Positions 25,514-33,664 of a stretch of 64,000 nucleotides of DNA are shown here, one piece after another. The stretch comes from Cellulomonas gilvus ATCC 13127. Its GTDB lineage: Bacteria > Actinomycetota > Actinomycetes > Actinomycetales > Cellulomonadaceae. The translations under genes and the position numbers were made by a program. The notes under the pieces are model-generated. The model did not search any database. It saw nothing but the letters and a program-made list of their open reading frames with translations, and had not been told where the DNA came from. The DNA lies in the NCBI RefSeq assembly GCF_000218545.1, contig NC_015671.1:1178001-1242000 (forward strand), written 5' to 3'. How positions within the stretch are numbered: position 1 is the first letter of the stretch; the number at the start of each line of letters is the position of its first letter.

Positions 25514-26758
25514 TCAGGCCGGCCCGTCCCCCGAGCCGAGGGCCGCCGCGCGCTCGTCGCGCTGCGCGACGAGCGCCGTGACGGCGTCGAGGAACCGGGT
25601 CAGCGATGCACCCGGAGCCATGTCGCCGTAGTGGTGCGCCACGAGGCGCGCCCGGACCGCGGCCGCCTGCGGTGCGGCGGCGTCCGCGAGGCGCCCGAGG
25701 ACGAGGTGCGCGTCGGCGGCCGCCAGGAGCGGCAGCGCACCGGGCAGGCCCGCGGGGTCGACGATCGCCTCGGGTGCGGCGGGGCGCGTGAGGACCAGCG
25801 GCTTGCCGGTCGCGAGCCAGTCGTACGCGACCGCGGAGATGTCCGTCACGCACGCGTCGCACGCGGCCAGGTGCCACCCGAACGACGTGCGCGTGTCCCA
25901 CAGGTGCCCGGCCCCCGGGTCACGACGGGCCGCCGATCGCACGCGTCGCCTCAGCTGCCGCAGCGCGGTGCGCGTCGCGGGGTCGGACGTGCCCGAGCGC
26001 GGGTGGGGCCGGACCACCACGCGCACCGTCGGGTCCGCGAGCAGCGCGTCGAGCAGCGCGGGTCCGTGCGAGGCGAGCGACCCGTATGCCATCGACGGGC
26101 GGTCGCCCTCCCACGTGGGGGCGTACAGCACCGTGCGTCGCGTGGTGGGCGCCAGCCCCGGCCCGGGCGGGGGCGCGTCCACCTGGGGCCGGCCGATCGG
26201 CACCGTGCGGGCCGCGACGTCGTACTCCGCGAGCGCCGCGAGCCGCACGCGGGCCGCGTCACCCGCGACGAGCACGCGGTCGTAGGCCTTGGCCTGGTTC
26301 GAGGCCATGTAGTCCTTGTCGCTCTCGCCGTGCGAGACGAACACGTGCGCGGGGTCGCGGTACCGCAGCACCGAGAAGTTGCGGACGTTCTGGTTGACGT
26401 AGAGCACCACGCGCACGGGGTGGTCGGTGAGCAGCTCCTCGACCTGGGCGACCGACCGCGCGAGGCGCACGGGCAGTCCCGACTCGGCGGCGACGGTGCG
26501 CGCGGTCGTGCCCTGCCGCACCAGCAGCACCACCGGCAGGCGGGCGTGCAGCGCCTGCAGCGGGCTGTACCACTGGCGCAGCTGGTAGAGGTTGACCGGC
26601 GCGTCGGGGAAGTGGACGGCCACGCGGAACGTCCCCGCTAGGACGGCCGGGCGCAGCGCCTGCTCGCGCTCGAACGCGCGACGCGCGACCGCACCCCGCG
26701 CGCGGCCCACCGCGAGCCGCGCGAGCGAGACGACCGCGCGCACGGCTCCCATCGGCAC
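25514..26758 (-). CDS. CDP-glycerol glycerophosphotransferase-like protein (414 aa)
   Basis: It resembles the TagB/TagF/TarF family that adds polyol phosphates in teichoic acid synthesis. Family-type elements are VFVSHGESDKDYMASNQAKAYD near residue 140, LYAPTWEGDR near 210, VVVRPHPRSG near 250, and DACVTDISAVAYDWLATGKPL near residue 310 (the region that binds the CDP phosphates). There is no membrane helix; such enzymes are peripheral. The GTG start has GGGAGGG upstream. It diverges from the CDP-alcohol phosphatidyltransferase gene across a palindromic region, suggesting joint control. The transferred unit may be glycerol or another polyol. Confidence 0.85.
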   Translation of the reverse strand: MPMGAVRAVVSLARLAVGRARGAVARRAFEREQALRPAVLAGTFRVAVHFPDAPVNLYQLRQWYSPLQALHARLPVVLLVRQGTTARTVAAESGLPVRLARSVAQVEELLTDHPVRVVLYVNQNVRNFSVLRYRDPAHVFVSHGESDKDYMASNQAKAYDRVLVAGDAARVRLAALAEYDVAARTVPIGRPQVDAPPPGPGLAPTTRRTVLYAPTWEGDRPSMAYGSLASHGPALLDALLADPTVRVVVRPHPRSGTSDPATRTALRQLRRRVRSAARRDPGAGHLWDTRTSFGWHLAACDACVTDISAVAYDWLATGKPLVLTRPAAPEAIVDPAGLPGALPLLAAADAHLVLGRLADAAAPQAAAVRARLVAHHYGDMAPGASLTRFLDAVTALVAQRDERAAALGSGDGPA

Positions 26759-26797
26759 TGTCCCTCCCGGCTCCTGCGGCGCAGGCGCGCCGGGGGC

Positions 26798-26833
26798 ACG
26801 CTAGCAAGGTCCGCACGTGGTGCGGACTACCCT
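26798..26833. promoter_or_regulatory. Divergent promoters around a perfect palindrome
   Basis: GTCCGCAC-GTG-GTGCGGAC (26809-26827) is a perfect 8-base inverted repeat. It abuts TACCCT (26828-26833), a -10 box for the plus-strand gene at 26917, and lies five bases from TAGCGT (26803-26798), a minus-strand -10 box for the gene ending at 26758. A protein bound here would cover the promoter spacer of both genes. Confidence 0.6.
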
Positions 26834-26916
26834 GCCGGGACGGGTCGCAGCGCCGGGTCGGGTGGCGGCACGGTGCGGTCAGGTGGCCGTCAGGAGGCGG
26901 CTGGGAGGCGGACACG

Positions 26917-27693
26917 ATGCGGGGTGCGGCACGGGTGCCGACGGTCGACGCGCTGCGTCCGATCGTCCAGCCGCCCGCCGTGCGGAGCCGACGTGCCGAG
27001 CACTGGACCGCGCACGTGTACCTGCGCCGCGTCTCGCCGCACCTGACCCGCCGCCTCCTGCTGTGGGGTGCGGACGCCGACACGGTCACGTGGCTCATGG
27101 TCGCGGCCGGTGTCCTGGCGGGTCCCGCGCTGCTGCTGCCCGGCCTGGCGGGCGCGCTGCTGGCCGTGGGGCTGGGCCAGCTGCAGATGCTGCTGGACTG
27201 CTGCGACGGCGAGGTCGCGCGGTACCGCGGCACCGCGAGCGCACGCGGCGTCTTCCTCGACAAGATCGGTCACTACGGTGCGGAGACGTCGATCGCGCTC
27301 GCGCTCGGCGTCCGGGCCGCGTGGCACGACGACGCGTCGTGGGCGGTCACGTGCGGTGCGCTGCTCGCGCTCGGCGTGGTCGCGAACCGTGCCGTGAACG
27401 ACATGGTGCACGCGTCCCGCGCGGTCGCCGGGCTGGCCCCCGTCACGCCCGACGTCAGCCACCGGCCCGCCGCTCGCGGGTGGTCGGGGGCGTGGTCCGC
27501 GGCGCGCCTGCTGCCCGCGCACCGGCTCCTGCACTCGGTCGAGCTCACGCTGCTCGCGCTCGTCGCCGCTCTGGTGACGACCGCGGCGGGGGTCCCGGCC
27601 ACCGCCTGGCTCGTCGGTGCCGCCGCGCCCGTGGTCGCGTTCGTCGTCGTGGGGCACGTCGCGGCGGTCCTGACGTCGCGCCGCCTGCGGTGA
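26917..27693 (+). CDS. CDP-alcohol phosphatidyltransferase family membrane protein (258 aa)
   Basis: The signature of the family is DxxDGxxAR(x8)GxxxDxxxD. Here it reads D94-D97-G98-A101-R102-G111-D115 and then H119 instead of the fourth Asp, the residue proposed as catalytic base. About five membrane helices are visible (VAAGVLAGPALLLPGLAGALLAV and later segments). The enzyme would displace CMP from a CDP-alcohol onto an acceptor in the membrane. The His may be a subfamily trait rather than a lesion. GGGAGG lies before the ATG. It overlaps the next glycosyltransferase by four bases. Confidence 0.82.
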   Translation: MRGAARVPTVDALRPIVQPPAVRSRRAEHWTAHVYLRRVSPHLTRRLLLWGADADTVTWLMVAAGVLAGPALLLPGLAGALLAVGLGQLQMLLDCCDGEVARYRGTASARGVFLDKIGHYGAETSIALALGVRAAWHDDASWAVTCGALLALGVVANRAVNDMVHASRAVAGLAPVTPDVSHRPAARGWSGAWSAARLLPAHRLLHSVELTLLALVAALVTTAAGVPATAWLVGAAAPVVAFVVVGHVAAVLTSRRLR

Positions 27694-28595
27694 CGCCGCC
27701 CCCCGGGCAGGGCAGCGCGCACGGCGGGCCGCTGCCCGCGGTCGCGGTCGTGGTGCTGACCCAGGGGCGCCGGCCCGCGAGCCTGGCCGCCGCGCTCGAG
27801 TCGGTGCTGGCGCAGCGGGGCGTGCACGTGGACGTCGTCGTGGTGGGGAACGGCTGGGAGCCGCACGGGCTGCCCCCGCGCGTGCGCACGCTCGCGCTGC
27901 CCGCCAACCGTGGCATCCCGGGCGGGCGCAACGCGGGCGTCGACCAGGTCCGTGGCGACGTGCTGTTCTTCCTCGACGACGACGCGCGCCTGCCCGCGCC
28001 GGACGTGGTCGCGCGCCTCGTCGCGCGGCTCGGCACGGGCGACGTGGGGCTGGTCCAGCCGCGCGTGCTCGACCCGGACGGCAGGCCCGCGCCACGCCGC
28101 TGGGTGCCCCGCATCCGCAAGGCCCACCCCGGGCGGCCCGGTCCGGTGTTCTCGGTCTGGGAGGGCGCGGTCGCGGTCCGCCGCGACGTGTTCGAGGCCG
28201 CCGGGCGGTGGCCGCACGCGTTCTTCTACGCGCACGAGGGCATCGAGCTCGCGTGGCGCGTCTGGGAGACCGGGCACGTCGTCTGGTACGCCGGGGACGT
28301 CGTCGTGCACCACCGCGCGCACGAGCAGGAGGCGCGGCACCCGTACCACCACCGCCTCAACGCACGGAACCGCGTGTGGCTCGCGCGGCGCAACCTGCCG
28401 GCCGTGCTGCGTCCCGTGTACGTCGGCTCGTGGACGCTCGTGCAGGTCCTGCGCACGTGGCGCCGGCCCGCGGTGCTGCGCGCGTGGTTCGCCGGCTGGT
28501 GGGAGGGCTGGCGGAGCACGCCGCCGGCGCTGCGTCCCATGCGCTGGTCCACGGTCGCGCGCATGACGCGGCACGGACGCCCCCCGGTGATCTGA
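27690..28595 (+). CDS. Family 2 glycosyltransferase, rhamnosyltransferase-like (301 aa)
   Basis: GT-A fold with AVVVLTQGRRPASL at the start, VVVVGNGWEP, the NRGIPGGRNAGVD segment typical of rhamnosyl/GlcNAc transferases, and the metal motif FFLDDDARLP near residue 95. The acceptor-side motif YAHEGIELAWRVWETG near residue 180 matches the ED-like region of the family. The GTG start overlaps the CDP-alcohol phosphatidyltransferase stop (GTGA), so they act in one pathway. The C-terminus is basic and aromatic, probably membrane-associated. Confidence 0.87.
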   Translation: MTPPPGQGSAHGGPLPAVAVVVLTQGRRPASLAAALESVLAQRGVHVDVVVVGNGWEPHGLPPRVRTLALPANRGIPGGRNAGVDQVRGDVLFFLDDDARLPAPDVVARLVARLGTGDVGLVQPRVLDPDGRPAPRRWVPRIRKAHPGRPGPVFSVWEGAVAVRRDVFEAAGRWPHAFFYAHEGIELAWRVWETGHVVWYAGDVVVHHRAHEQEARHPYHHRLNARNRVWLARRNLPAVLRPVYVGSWTLVQVLRTWRRPAVLRAWFAGWWEGWRSTPPALRPMRWSTVARMTRHGRPPVI

Positions 28596-28607
28596 CGCAC
28601 GGGCATT

Positions 28608-28613
28608 TACCAT
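28608..28613 (+). promoter_or_regulatory. -10 box TACCAT, leaderless
   Basis: TACCAT ends six bases before the ATG at 28620. Confidence 0.55.
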
Positions 28614-28619
28614 CGACCG

Positions 28620-29675
28620 ATGTCCTCCCGCTCCGCCCTCCTGGCTCTCCTGTGCGTGAGCGTCGCCGCGCTCGCCGCGTGCACGTCCGAGCCGGGCGAC
28701 CTGGCCGAACCGACGCCCTCGGGCGTCGCGCGTGCCGCAGAGCCGGCGCCGACCCGCGTGGACGCGACGCCGAGCCCGGCCCCCAGCCCCGAGCCGACCG
28801 CACCCTCCGTCGAGGACGTCCTCGCGGCGCTCGCGCCGTCGCTGGGACCCAGCGTCGCCGTGGACACCTACGTGCCGGACCCCGCGCACGCGCGCGACTC
28901 CTACCCCGTGCACTACGACCAGAAGTGCCACCAGGACATCGACGGCGACTCGCCGTGGCGCTGCACGTTCGGCGACGAGGACTCGGCCACGCAGATCCTG
29001 CTGGTCGGCGACTCGCACGCGGCGCACTGGTCCTCGGGCCTCGCGCAGGCGGCGACCGACGAGGGCTGGCAGCTGCAGGTCTCGTCGAAGACCGCGTGCC
29101 CCGTGCTCGACCAGCTGGTCTGGATCCGGGCGCGGGACGGCGCCTACGAGAGCTGCCTCGCGTGGGGCGAGGCCGTGGTCGAGCGCATCCTGGCCGACCC
29201 GCCGGACCTCGTCGTGACGTCGCTCAGCGGCGAGTACGACGTGGTGACCGACGGCGTCAAGGTGCCCGCGGGTGACGAGGCCGACGCGGCGCTCCGGTCG
29301 GCGCTCGAGCGCACGTGGGGACGCCTGCGGGATGCGGGCGTGCCGCTCGTGGTCGTCCAGGACACGCCGTGGCTCGCGCAGGAGCTCGGTGACTGCCTCG
29401 AGGACCACCTGACGGACCCGGCGGCGTGCGACAGCCCCGCCGACGAGGCGCTCGCGGCCTCGGGCCAGGCGAACATCGCCGCGGCCGCGCAGGAGACGGG
29501 CACGCCCGTGATCGACCTGACGCCGTGGCTGTGCACCGACGAGATCTGCCCCGCGGTGGTCGACGGCATGCTCGTCATGCGCGACGAGCACCACGTGACG
29601 GCCGAGTACTCGCGCAGCCTCGCACCCGTGCTGGGCGCCGCGATCGAGGCCGTCCTGGCTGCCGACCTGGGATAG
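28620..29675 (+). CDS. Stand-alone SGNH-hydrolase-like lipoprotein (351 aa)
   Basis: A lipoprotein signal peptide ends in the lipobox LAAC (Cys about residue 21), followed by a Pro/Thr-rich linker. The domain from about residue 85 matches the C-terminal SGNH half of OafB-type acyltransferases: block I LLVGDSHAAHW and the Asp-His pair in MRDEHHVTAEYS. There is no acyltransferase-3 membrane domain. It could accept acyl groups from one of the two full-length acyltransferases in this window, or act as a surface esterase. Its stop codon TAG is part of the TAGCAT -10 box of the next gene. Confidence 0.82.
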   Translation: MSSRSALLALLCVSVAALAACTSEPGDLAEPTPSGVARAAEPAPTRVDATPSPAPSPEPTAPSVEDVLAALAPSLGPSVAVDTYVPDPAHARDSYPVHYDQKCHQDIDGDSPWRCTFGDEDSATQILLVGDSHAAHWSSGLAQAATDEGWQLQVSSKTACPVLDQLVWIRARDGAYESCLAWGEAVVERILADPPDLVVTSLSGEYDVVTDGVKVPAGDEADAALRSALERTWGRLRDAGVPLVVVQDTPWLAQELGDCLEDHLTDPAACDSPADEALAASGQANIAAAAQETGTPVIDLTPWLCTDEICPAVVDGMLVMRDEHHVTAEYSRSLAPVLGAAIEAVLAADLG

Positions 29676-29678
29676 CAT
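29673..29678 (+). promoter_or_regulatory. -10 box TAGCAT overlapping a stop codon, leaderless
   Basis: TAGCAT contains the TAG stop of the SGNH lipoprotein and ends seven bases before the GTG at 29686. Confidence 0.55.
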
Positions 29679-29685
29679 CCGGCCG

Positions 29686-30732
29686 GTGATCCCCGAGCCC
29701 GCGCCCGCCGTGCCCGACCAGGGCGAGGCCGCCCTGCCGCCCGTCAGCGTGATCATGCCGGTGCGGGACGAGGAGCCGTACCTCGCGGACTCCGTGCACC
29801 GCATCCTCGACGACGGCTACGCGGGCGAGATCGAGATCGTGCTGGCCGTCGGGCCCTCGCAGGACCGCACCGCGCAGATCGCCGACGAGCTCGCCGCGCG
29901 CGACCCGCGCGTCGTCGTCGTCGAGAACCCCACCGGACGGACGCCCGCGGGCCTGAACGCCGCCATCCGCGCGTCGCGGCACGCGATCCTCGTGCGCGTC
30001 GACGGGCACGGCTTCCTGCCGCCCCGCTACATCGAGACCGCGGTCGACGCGCTCGCTCGCACGGGCGCGGCCAACGTCGGGGGCGTGATGGTGCCCGAGG
30101 GCCGCACGCCGTTCGAGCAGGCGGTCGCGCGCGCCATGAGCAGCCGCGTGGGGATCGGCGGCGCACCGTTCCACGTCGGGGGCCAGGCCGGACCCACGCA
30201 GAGCGTGTACCTGGGCGTGTTCCGGCGCGACGTGCTCGAGGAGCTCGGCGGGTTCGACGAGCACTTCACGCGCGCGCAGGACTGGGAGCTCAACCACCGC
30301 ATCCGCGCCGCGGGCCACACCGTGTGGTTCGAGCCGGGCATGCGCGTGGCGTACCGGCCGCGCTCGGGCCTGCGCGCGCTGGTCACGCAGTTCCGCGGCT
30401 CGGGTCGCTGGCGGCGCGAGGTCGTGCGGACCTACCCCGAGACCGCGTCGATGCGGTACCTCGCCGCGCCCGTCGCGGTCGTCGGCCTCGCGGGCGGCAC
30501 GCTCGCGGGCGTGGCAGGCCTCGTGGGCGGGCCGGCGTGGCTGCGGCTCGGGTTCGCGGCGCCGGTCGGCTACGCCGCGATCCTCGCGGCCGCCACGGTG
30601 GTCGAGGGCAAGGGCCTGGCGCCGCGCGCCCGCGCGTGGTTCCCCGGCGTCGTCGCGACCATGCACCTGGCGTGGGGTGCGGGCTTCCTCGCGGGTGTCC
30701 GCGCCGAGCACGCCGACCGCGCGCCTCGCTGA
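29686..30732 (+). CDS. Family 2 glycosyltransferase, ExoA-like, with C-terminal membrane helices (348 aa)
   Basis: PPVSVIMPVRDEEPYL opens the GT-A domain; VRVDGHG (near residue 105) stands at the DxD position; AQDWELNHRIRAAGH (near 200) is the usual acceptor/catalytic region. The layout matches succinoglycan ExoA-type enzymes. Two or three hydrophobic segments (YLAAPVAVVGLAGGTLAGVAGLV and after) anchor it in the membrane. The GTG start is leaderless. The last codons lie in a 16-base tandem repeat. Sugar specificity is unknown. Confidence 0.87.
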   Translation: MIPEPAPAVPDQGEAALPPVSVIMPVRDEEPYLADSVHRILDDGYAGEIEIVLAVGPSQDRTAQIADELAARDPRVVVVENPTGRTPAGLNAAIRASRHAILVRVDGHGFLPPRYIETAVDALARTGAANVGGVMVPEGRTPFEQAVARAMSSRVGIGGAPFHVGGQAGPTQSVYLGVFRRDVLEELGGFDEHFTRAQDWELNHRIRAAGHTVWFEPGMRVAYRPRSGLRALVTQFRGSGRWRREVVRTYPETASMRYLAAPVAVVGLAGGTLAGVAGLVGGPAWLRLGFAAPVGYAAILAAATVVEGKGLAPRARAWFPGVVATMHLAWGAGFLAGVRAEHADRAPR

Positions 30733-30768
30733 CCGCGCGCCCCGCTGACCGCGTGCCTCGCTGACCGC
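30715..30768 (+). repeat. 16-bp tandem repeat, about 3.4 copies
   Basis: Units GACCGCGCGCCTCGCT (30715-30730), GACCGCGCGCCCCGCT and GACCGCGTGCCTCGCT, then a partial GACCGC. The first unit includes the end of the glycosyltransferase; each unit junction recreates CTGA, so the stop codon lies within the repeat. Confidence 0.8.
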
Positions 30769-30795
30769 CCCGCGCGGGCAGCCCGGGCAGCGGAC

Positions 30796-31902
30796 TCAGG
30801 ACCGCGCGGCCCAGCCCTCGAGCGTCGCGACGAAGCGGCGGCCGTCGGCGGCCCAGTCCAGCTCGGCCAGCGCCGCGGCGCGCCCGGACGTGGCCATCCG
30901 CGCGCGCAGCTCGTCGTCCTCGACCAGGCGCCGCACGGCGTCGGCCACCGCCGACGCGTCGTCGAACGGCACCAGGACGCCGGCCTGCGTGCGCTCGACG
31001 AGCTCGCGCGACGCGGGGTTGGGCGTGCTGATCACGGCGACGCCGTGCGCCATGTACTCCATGAGCTTGGTCGGACGCGAGTGCGCGTAGTTCGGCTCGG
31101 CGCGCAGCAGCGAGAGCCCGGCCAGCGCACCGTCCAGGCGGTGCAGCGCCTCGTCGTTCGGGACGAACCCGCGCCACACCAGCGCGCCGTCGCCGCGCGC
31201 GGCCTCGAGCGCGGTCCGCAGGTCGTCGTCGGCGGGTCCGATGACCTCGAGCACGACGTCGCGGGGGAGCAGCGGCGCCAGGTCGAGCAGCACGCGGGCA
31301 CCGCGCGCGTACGTCACGCGACCCAGGTAGACCACGCGCAGGCGTCCCGACTCGTCGCGCTGGGTGGTCGTCGTGACGTGGTCGGGCACGACGACCGAGT
31401 TGGGCACCACGGGGTGCGGGCGCGCGAACCGCTCGGCGTAGGCGTGCTCGGCGAGCAGCAGCCGCACGTGCTTCTCGGCCCACGTCTCGAGCACCCGGAC
31501 CCCGGCGCGCGCGATCCGGCGCAGCAGGCGGGGGACCCACGCACGCATGCCGACCGCAGCGGCGGTGTCCTCGTGCACGTCCCACACGACGACCGTGCGG
31601 CGCAGCGTGGCCGAGCGCATGACGGCCAGCAGGAGCTCGGGGTCGTGCAGCAGGACCACGTCGTGCGAGCCCGCGAGGCCGGCGAGCGTGCGCCGCGCGG
31701 CGAGCACCGCGCGGAGCCGGTGGCGGCCCGTGGCGCGCGCGAGGTCGACCGCCCGTACGCCGTCGGGCGCCGTGCGCCCGTACGCCGTGAACGGTGCGGC
31801 GTACGTGACCTCGTGGCCCGCGGCGAGCAGCGCCTCGATCTGACGGAACCTGATCCGGGCGTCCTGCGGGTCGTGGACGACGGTGCACACCAGGACGCGC
31901 AC
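30796..31902 (-). CDS. GT-B glycosyltransferase, family 4 (368 aa)
   Basis: The N-terminal Rossmann domain holds VLVCTVVHDPQDARI and VVLLHDPELLL with VWDVHED near residue 115. The C-terminal domain has LRVVYLGRVTYARG, GFVPNDEALHRLD and YAHSRPTKLMEYMAHGVAVIST, where the donor-binding Lys and Glu region is recognisable. The GTG start lies three bases after the stop of the ABC transporter ATPase, so it is the last gene of an export operon on the minus strand. It likely acts on the exported polymer before transport. Confidence 0.87.
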   Translation of the reverse strand: MRVLVCTVVHDPQDARIRFRQIEALLAAGHEVTYAAPFTAYGRTAPDGVRAVDLARATGRHRLRAVLAARRTLAGLAGSHDVVLLHDPELLLAVMRSATLRRTVVVWDVHEDTAAAVGMRAWVPRLLRRIARAGVRVLETWAEKHVRLLLAEHAYAERFARPHPVVPNSVVVPDHVTTTTQRDESGRLRVVYLGRVTYARGARVLLDLAPLLPRDVVLEVIGPADDDLRTALEAARGDGALVWRGFVPNDEALHRLDGALAGLSLLRAEPNYAHSRPTKLMEYMAHGVAVISTPNPASRELVERTQAGVLVPFDDASAVADAVRRLVEDDELRARMATSGRAAALAELDWAADGRRFVATLEGWAARS

Positions 31903-31905
31903 GCG

Positions 31906-32775
31906 CTACCTCTTGAGCGACTTGGCGTAGGCGGCGACGACCTCGTCCGACGGACCGTCCATGATGATCTCGCCCTGCTCGATCCACAGCGCTCGGTCGC
32001 ACATCTGCGTGATCGCCTTGTTCGAGTGGCTCACCAGGAACACCGTGCCGGCGTGGTCCTTGACCTCGCGGATCTTCTCGCTGCTGCGTGCGCGGAACTC
32101 GGCGTCACCGGTCGCGAGCGCCTCGTCGATCATGAGCACGTCGGGGATCGCCGCGGTCGAGATGGCGAACCGCAGGCGCGCGGCCATGCCCGAGGAGTAC
32201 GCCTTCATCGGCATGTAGACGAACTCGCCGATGCCGGCGAACTCGACGATGTCGTCGAACCGCTCGCGCACCTGCTGCGGCGTCAGGCCCAGTGCGAGCC
32301 CGCCGAGCATGATGTTCCGCTCGCCCGTGAGCGAGCTCATGAGCGCCGCGTTGACGCCCAGCAGCGAGCTGGTCCCGCCCACGTACACGGCACCCTGGCT
32401 CGGCGGGATGAGGCCCGCGATGGCGCGCAGCAGCGTGCTCTTGCCGGCGCCGTTGCGCCCGACGATCCCGATCGACTCGCCCGTGTGCGCGACGAACGAC
32501 ACCCCGCGCACCGCGTGCACCTCGGTGGCCCCGACGTGCTGGCCGCCGCGGTTCAGCAGGCGCCGCACGCGCCCGGGCGCCGGCCCGTCCGTGACGGCCT
32601 GCCGCTTGCCCGCACCCACGATGCGGTACCGGATGTGCAGGTCGTCGACGATGAGCGACGGTGGGCCGAGGGGCGACTCGTGCGCTTCTGACCCGGGTGC
32701 GGCGCCCTCGGGCACGTCGGTGGCGTCGGCCTCGAAGTCGATCTCCTCGAACCGGCGGGGGTCAGTCCCGGCCAT
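31906..32775 (-). CDS. ABC-2 polysaccharide exporter ATPase, TagH/Wzt type (289 aa)
   Basis: Walker A GRNGAGKST at residues 106-114, signature SSGMAARLRFAIST, and Walker B VLMIDEAL followed by the H-loop in LVSHSN. An N-terminal extension of about 40 acidic residues precedes the domain. There is no long C-terminal carbohydrate-binding domain as in Wzt of the O9a type, so it is closer to TagH. It pairs with the permease whose gene overlaps it by 14 bases. It powers export of lipid-linked teichoic-acid-like or O-antigen-like polymer. Confidence 0.92.
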   Translation of the reverse strand: MAGTDPRRFEEIDFEADATDVPEGAAPGSEAHESPLGPPSLIVDDLHIRYRIVGAGKRQAVTDGPAPGRVRRLLNRGGQHVGATEVHAVRGVSFVAHTGESIGIVGRNGAGKSTLLRAIAGLIPPSQGAVYVGGTSSLLGVNAALMSSLTGERNIMLGGLALGLTPQQVRERFDDIVEFAGIGEFVYMPMKAYSSGMAARLRFAISTAAIPDVLMIDEALATGDAEFRARSSEKIREVKDHAGTVFLVSHSNKAITQMCDRALWIEQGEIIMDGPSDEVVAAYAKSLKR

Positions 32776-33664
32776 AGCGTTCCTCCGCCCGCCAGAACAT
32801 GATGAAGCCGACCACGCTGAACAGCACGGCCCAGCCGGCGCCCAACCACCACAGGTGGGCCTGCAGGGGTGTCTCCACGAGCACGCACGAGCGGACGATG
32901 TCGATGTACAGCGCGACGGGTTGGTAGGCCAGCACGAGCGACGCGAGCGAGTCGGTCGCGTAGTAGTCGATCGAGTAGAACACGCCCGAGAAGTAGCGCA
33001 GCAGTCGCGTGCCGACGGGGATCAGGTTGCGCACGTCGCGTGCGGTCGCCACGATGCGCGCGGTGATGAGCGCGCAGCCCGCGTTGAACAGCGTGATCAT
33101 CGCGACGGCCGGGACCAGCAGGAGCCACGTCCACGTGATCGGCTCACCCGACAGCGCGATGATCAGCAGCATCACGACGATCGTCGGGATCAGGTTGATG
33201 AGCTCGGCGACCGCGATGGACAGTGGCAGCAGCGCGCGCGGGAAGTGCAGCGCGCGCACCAGCGACAGGTTGCCCGTGATCGCGCTCGCACCGGAGGAGA
33301 TCGCCGTGGAGATGAAGCTGAAGATGAAGATGCCGGTGGTGAGGAACGCGACGTAGTTCTGGGTGCCGCCCCGCGTGGTCAGCAGCACGCCGAACACCAG
33401 GTAGTACGTGCCCGCGAGCAGCAGCGGGTTGAGGATCGACCAGACCTGGCCCAGGTAGTTGTCGGTGTTGCGCGTGTACGCGCGGCCCGAGGCGAGCGTC
33501 CACAGGAAGTGCCGCCGCTGCCAGATGTCCCGGACGTACGGGATCAGCGCGGGCCGGGCGCCGATGCGCTCGAGCCCGTAACGCTCGGCGAGCGCGGCGG
33601 CGTCCAGCTCGTCGTCCGGCGGCCCGGACACGGGCGCACCCGAGCCCGGGTGTCGCGACCTCAC
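32762..33664 (-). CDS. ABC-2 polysaccharide exporter permease, TagG/Wzm type (300 aa)
   Basis: Six membrane helices are visible, e.g. ILNPLLLAGTYYLVFGVLL, IFIFSFISTAISSG, IPTIVVMLLIIALSG, LLLVPAVAMITLFNAGCALI and the last WAVLFSVVGFIMFW. The amphipathic interface region (RRHFLWTLASGRAYTRNTDNYLGQVW) is typical of TagG/Wzm. The GTG at 33664 overlaps the stop of the dehydrogenase (GTGA); a GTG at 33631 would shorten it by 11 residues. Together with the ATPase it moves the glycan across the membrane. Confidence 0.9.
   Translation of the reverse strand: MRSRHPGSGAPVSGPPDDELDAAALAERYGLERIGARPALIPYVRDIWQRRHFLWTLASGRAYTRNTDNYLGQVWSILNPLLLAGTYYLVFGVLLTTRGGTQNYVAFLTTGIFIFSFISTAISSGASAITGNLSLVRALHFPRALLPLSIAVAELINLIPTIVVMLLIIALSGEPITWTWLLLVPAVAMITLFNAGCALITARIVATARDVRNLIPVGTRLLRYFSGVFYSIDYYATDSLASLVLAYQPVALYIDIVRSCVLVETPLQAHLWWLGAGWAVLFSVVGFIMFWRAEERYGRD

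Noticed and set aside
30715-30768. Short tandem repeats as a CRISPR array
   Set aside because: Units are directly adjacent with no spacers and no cas genes are nearby.
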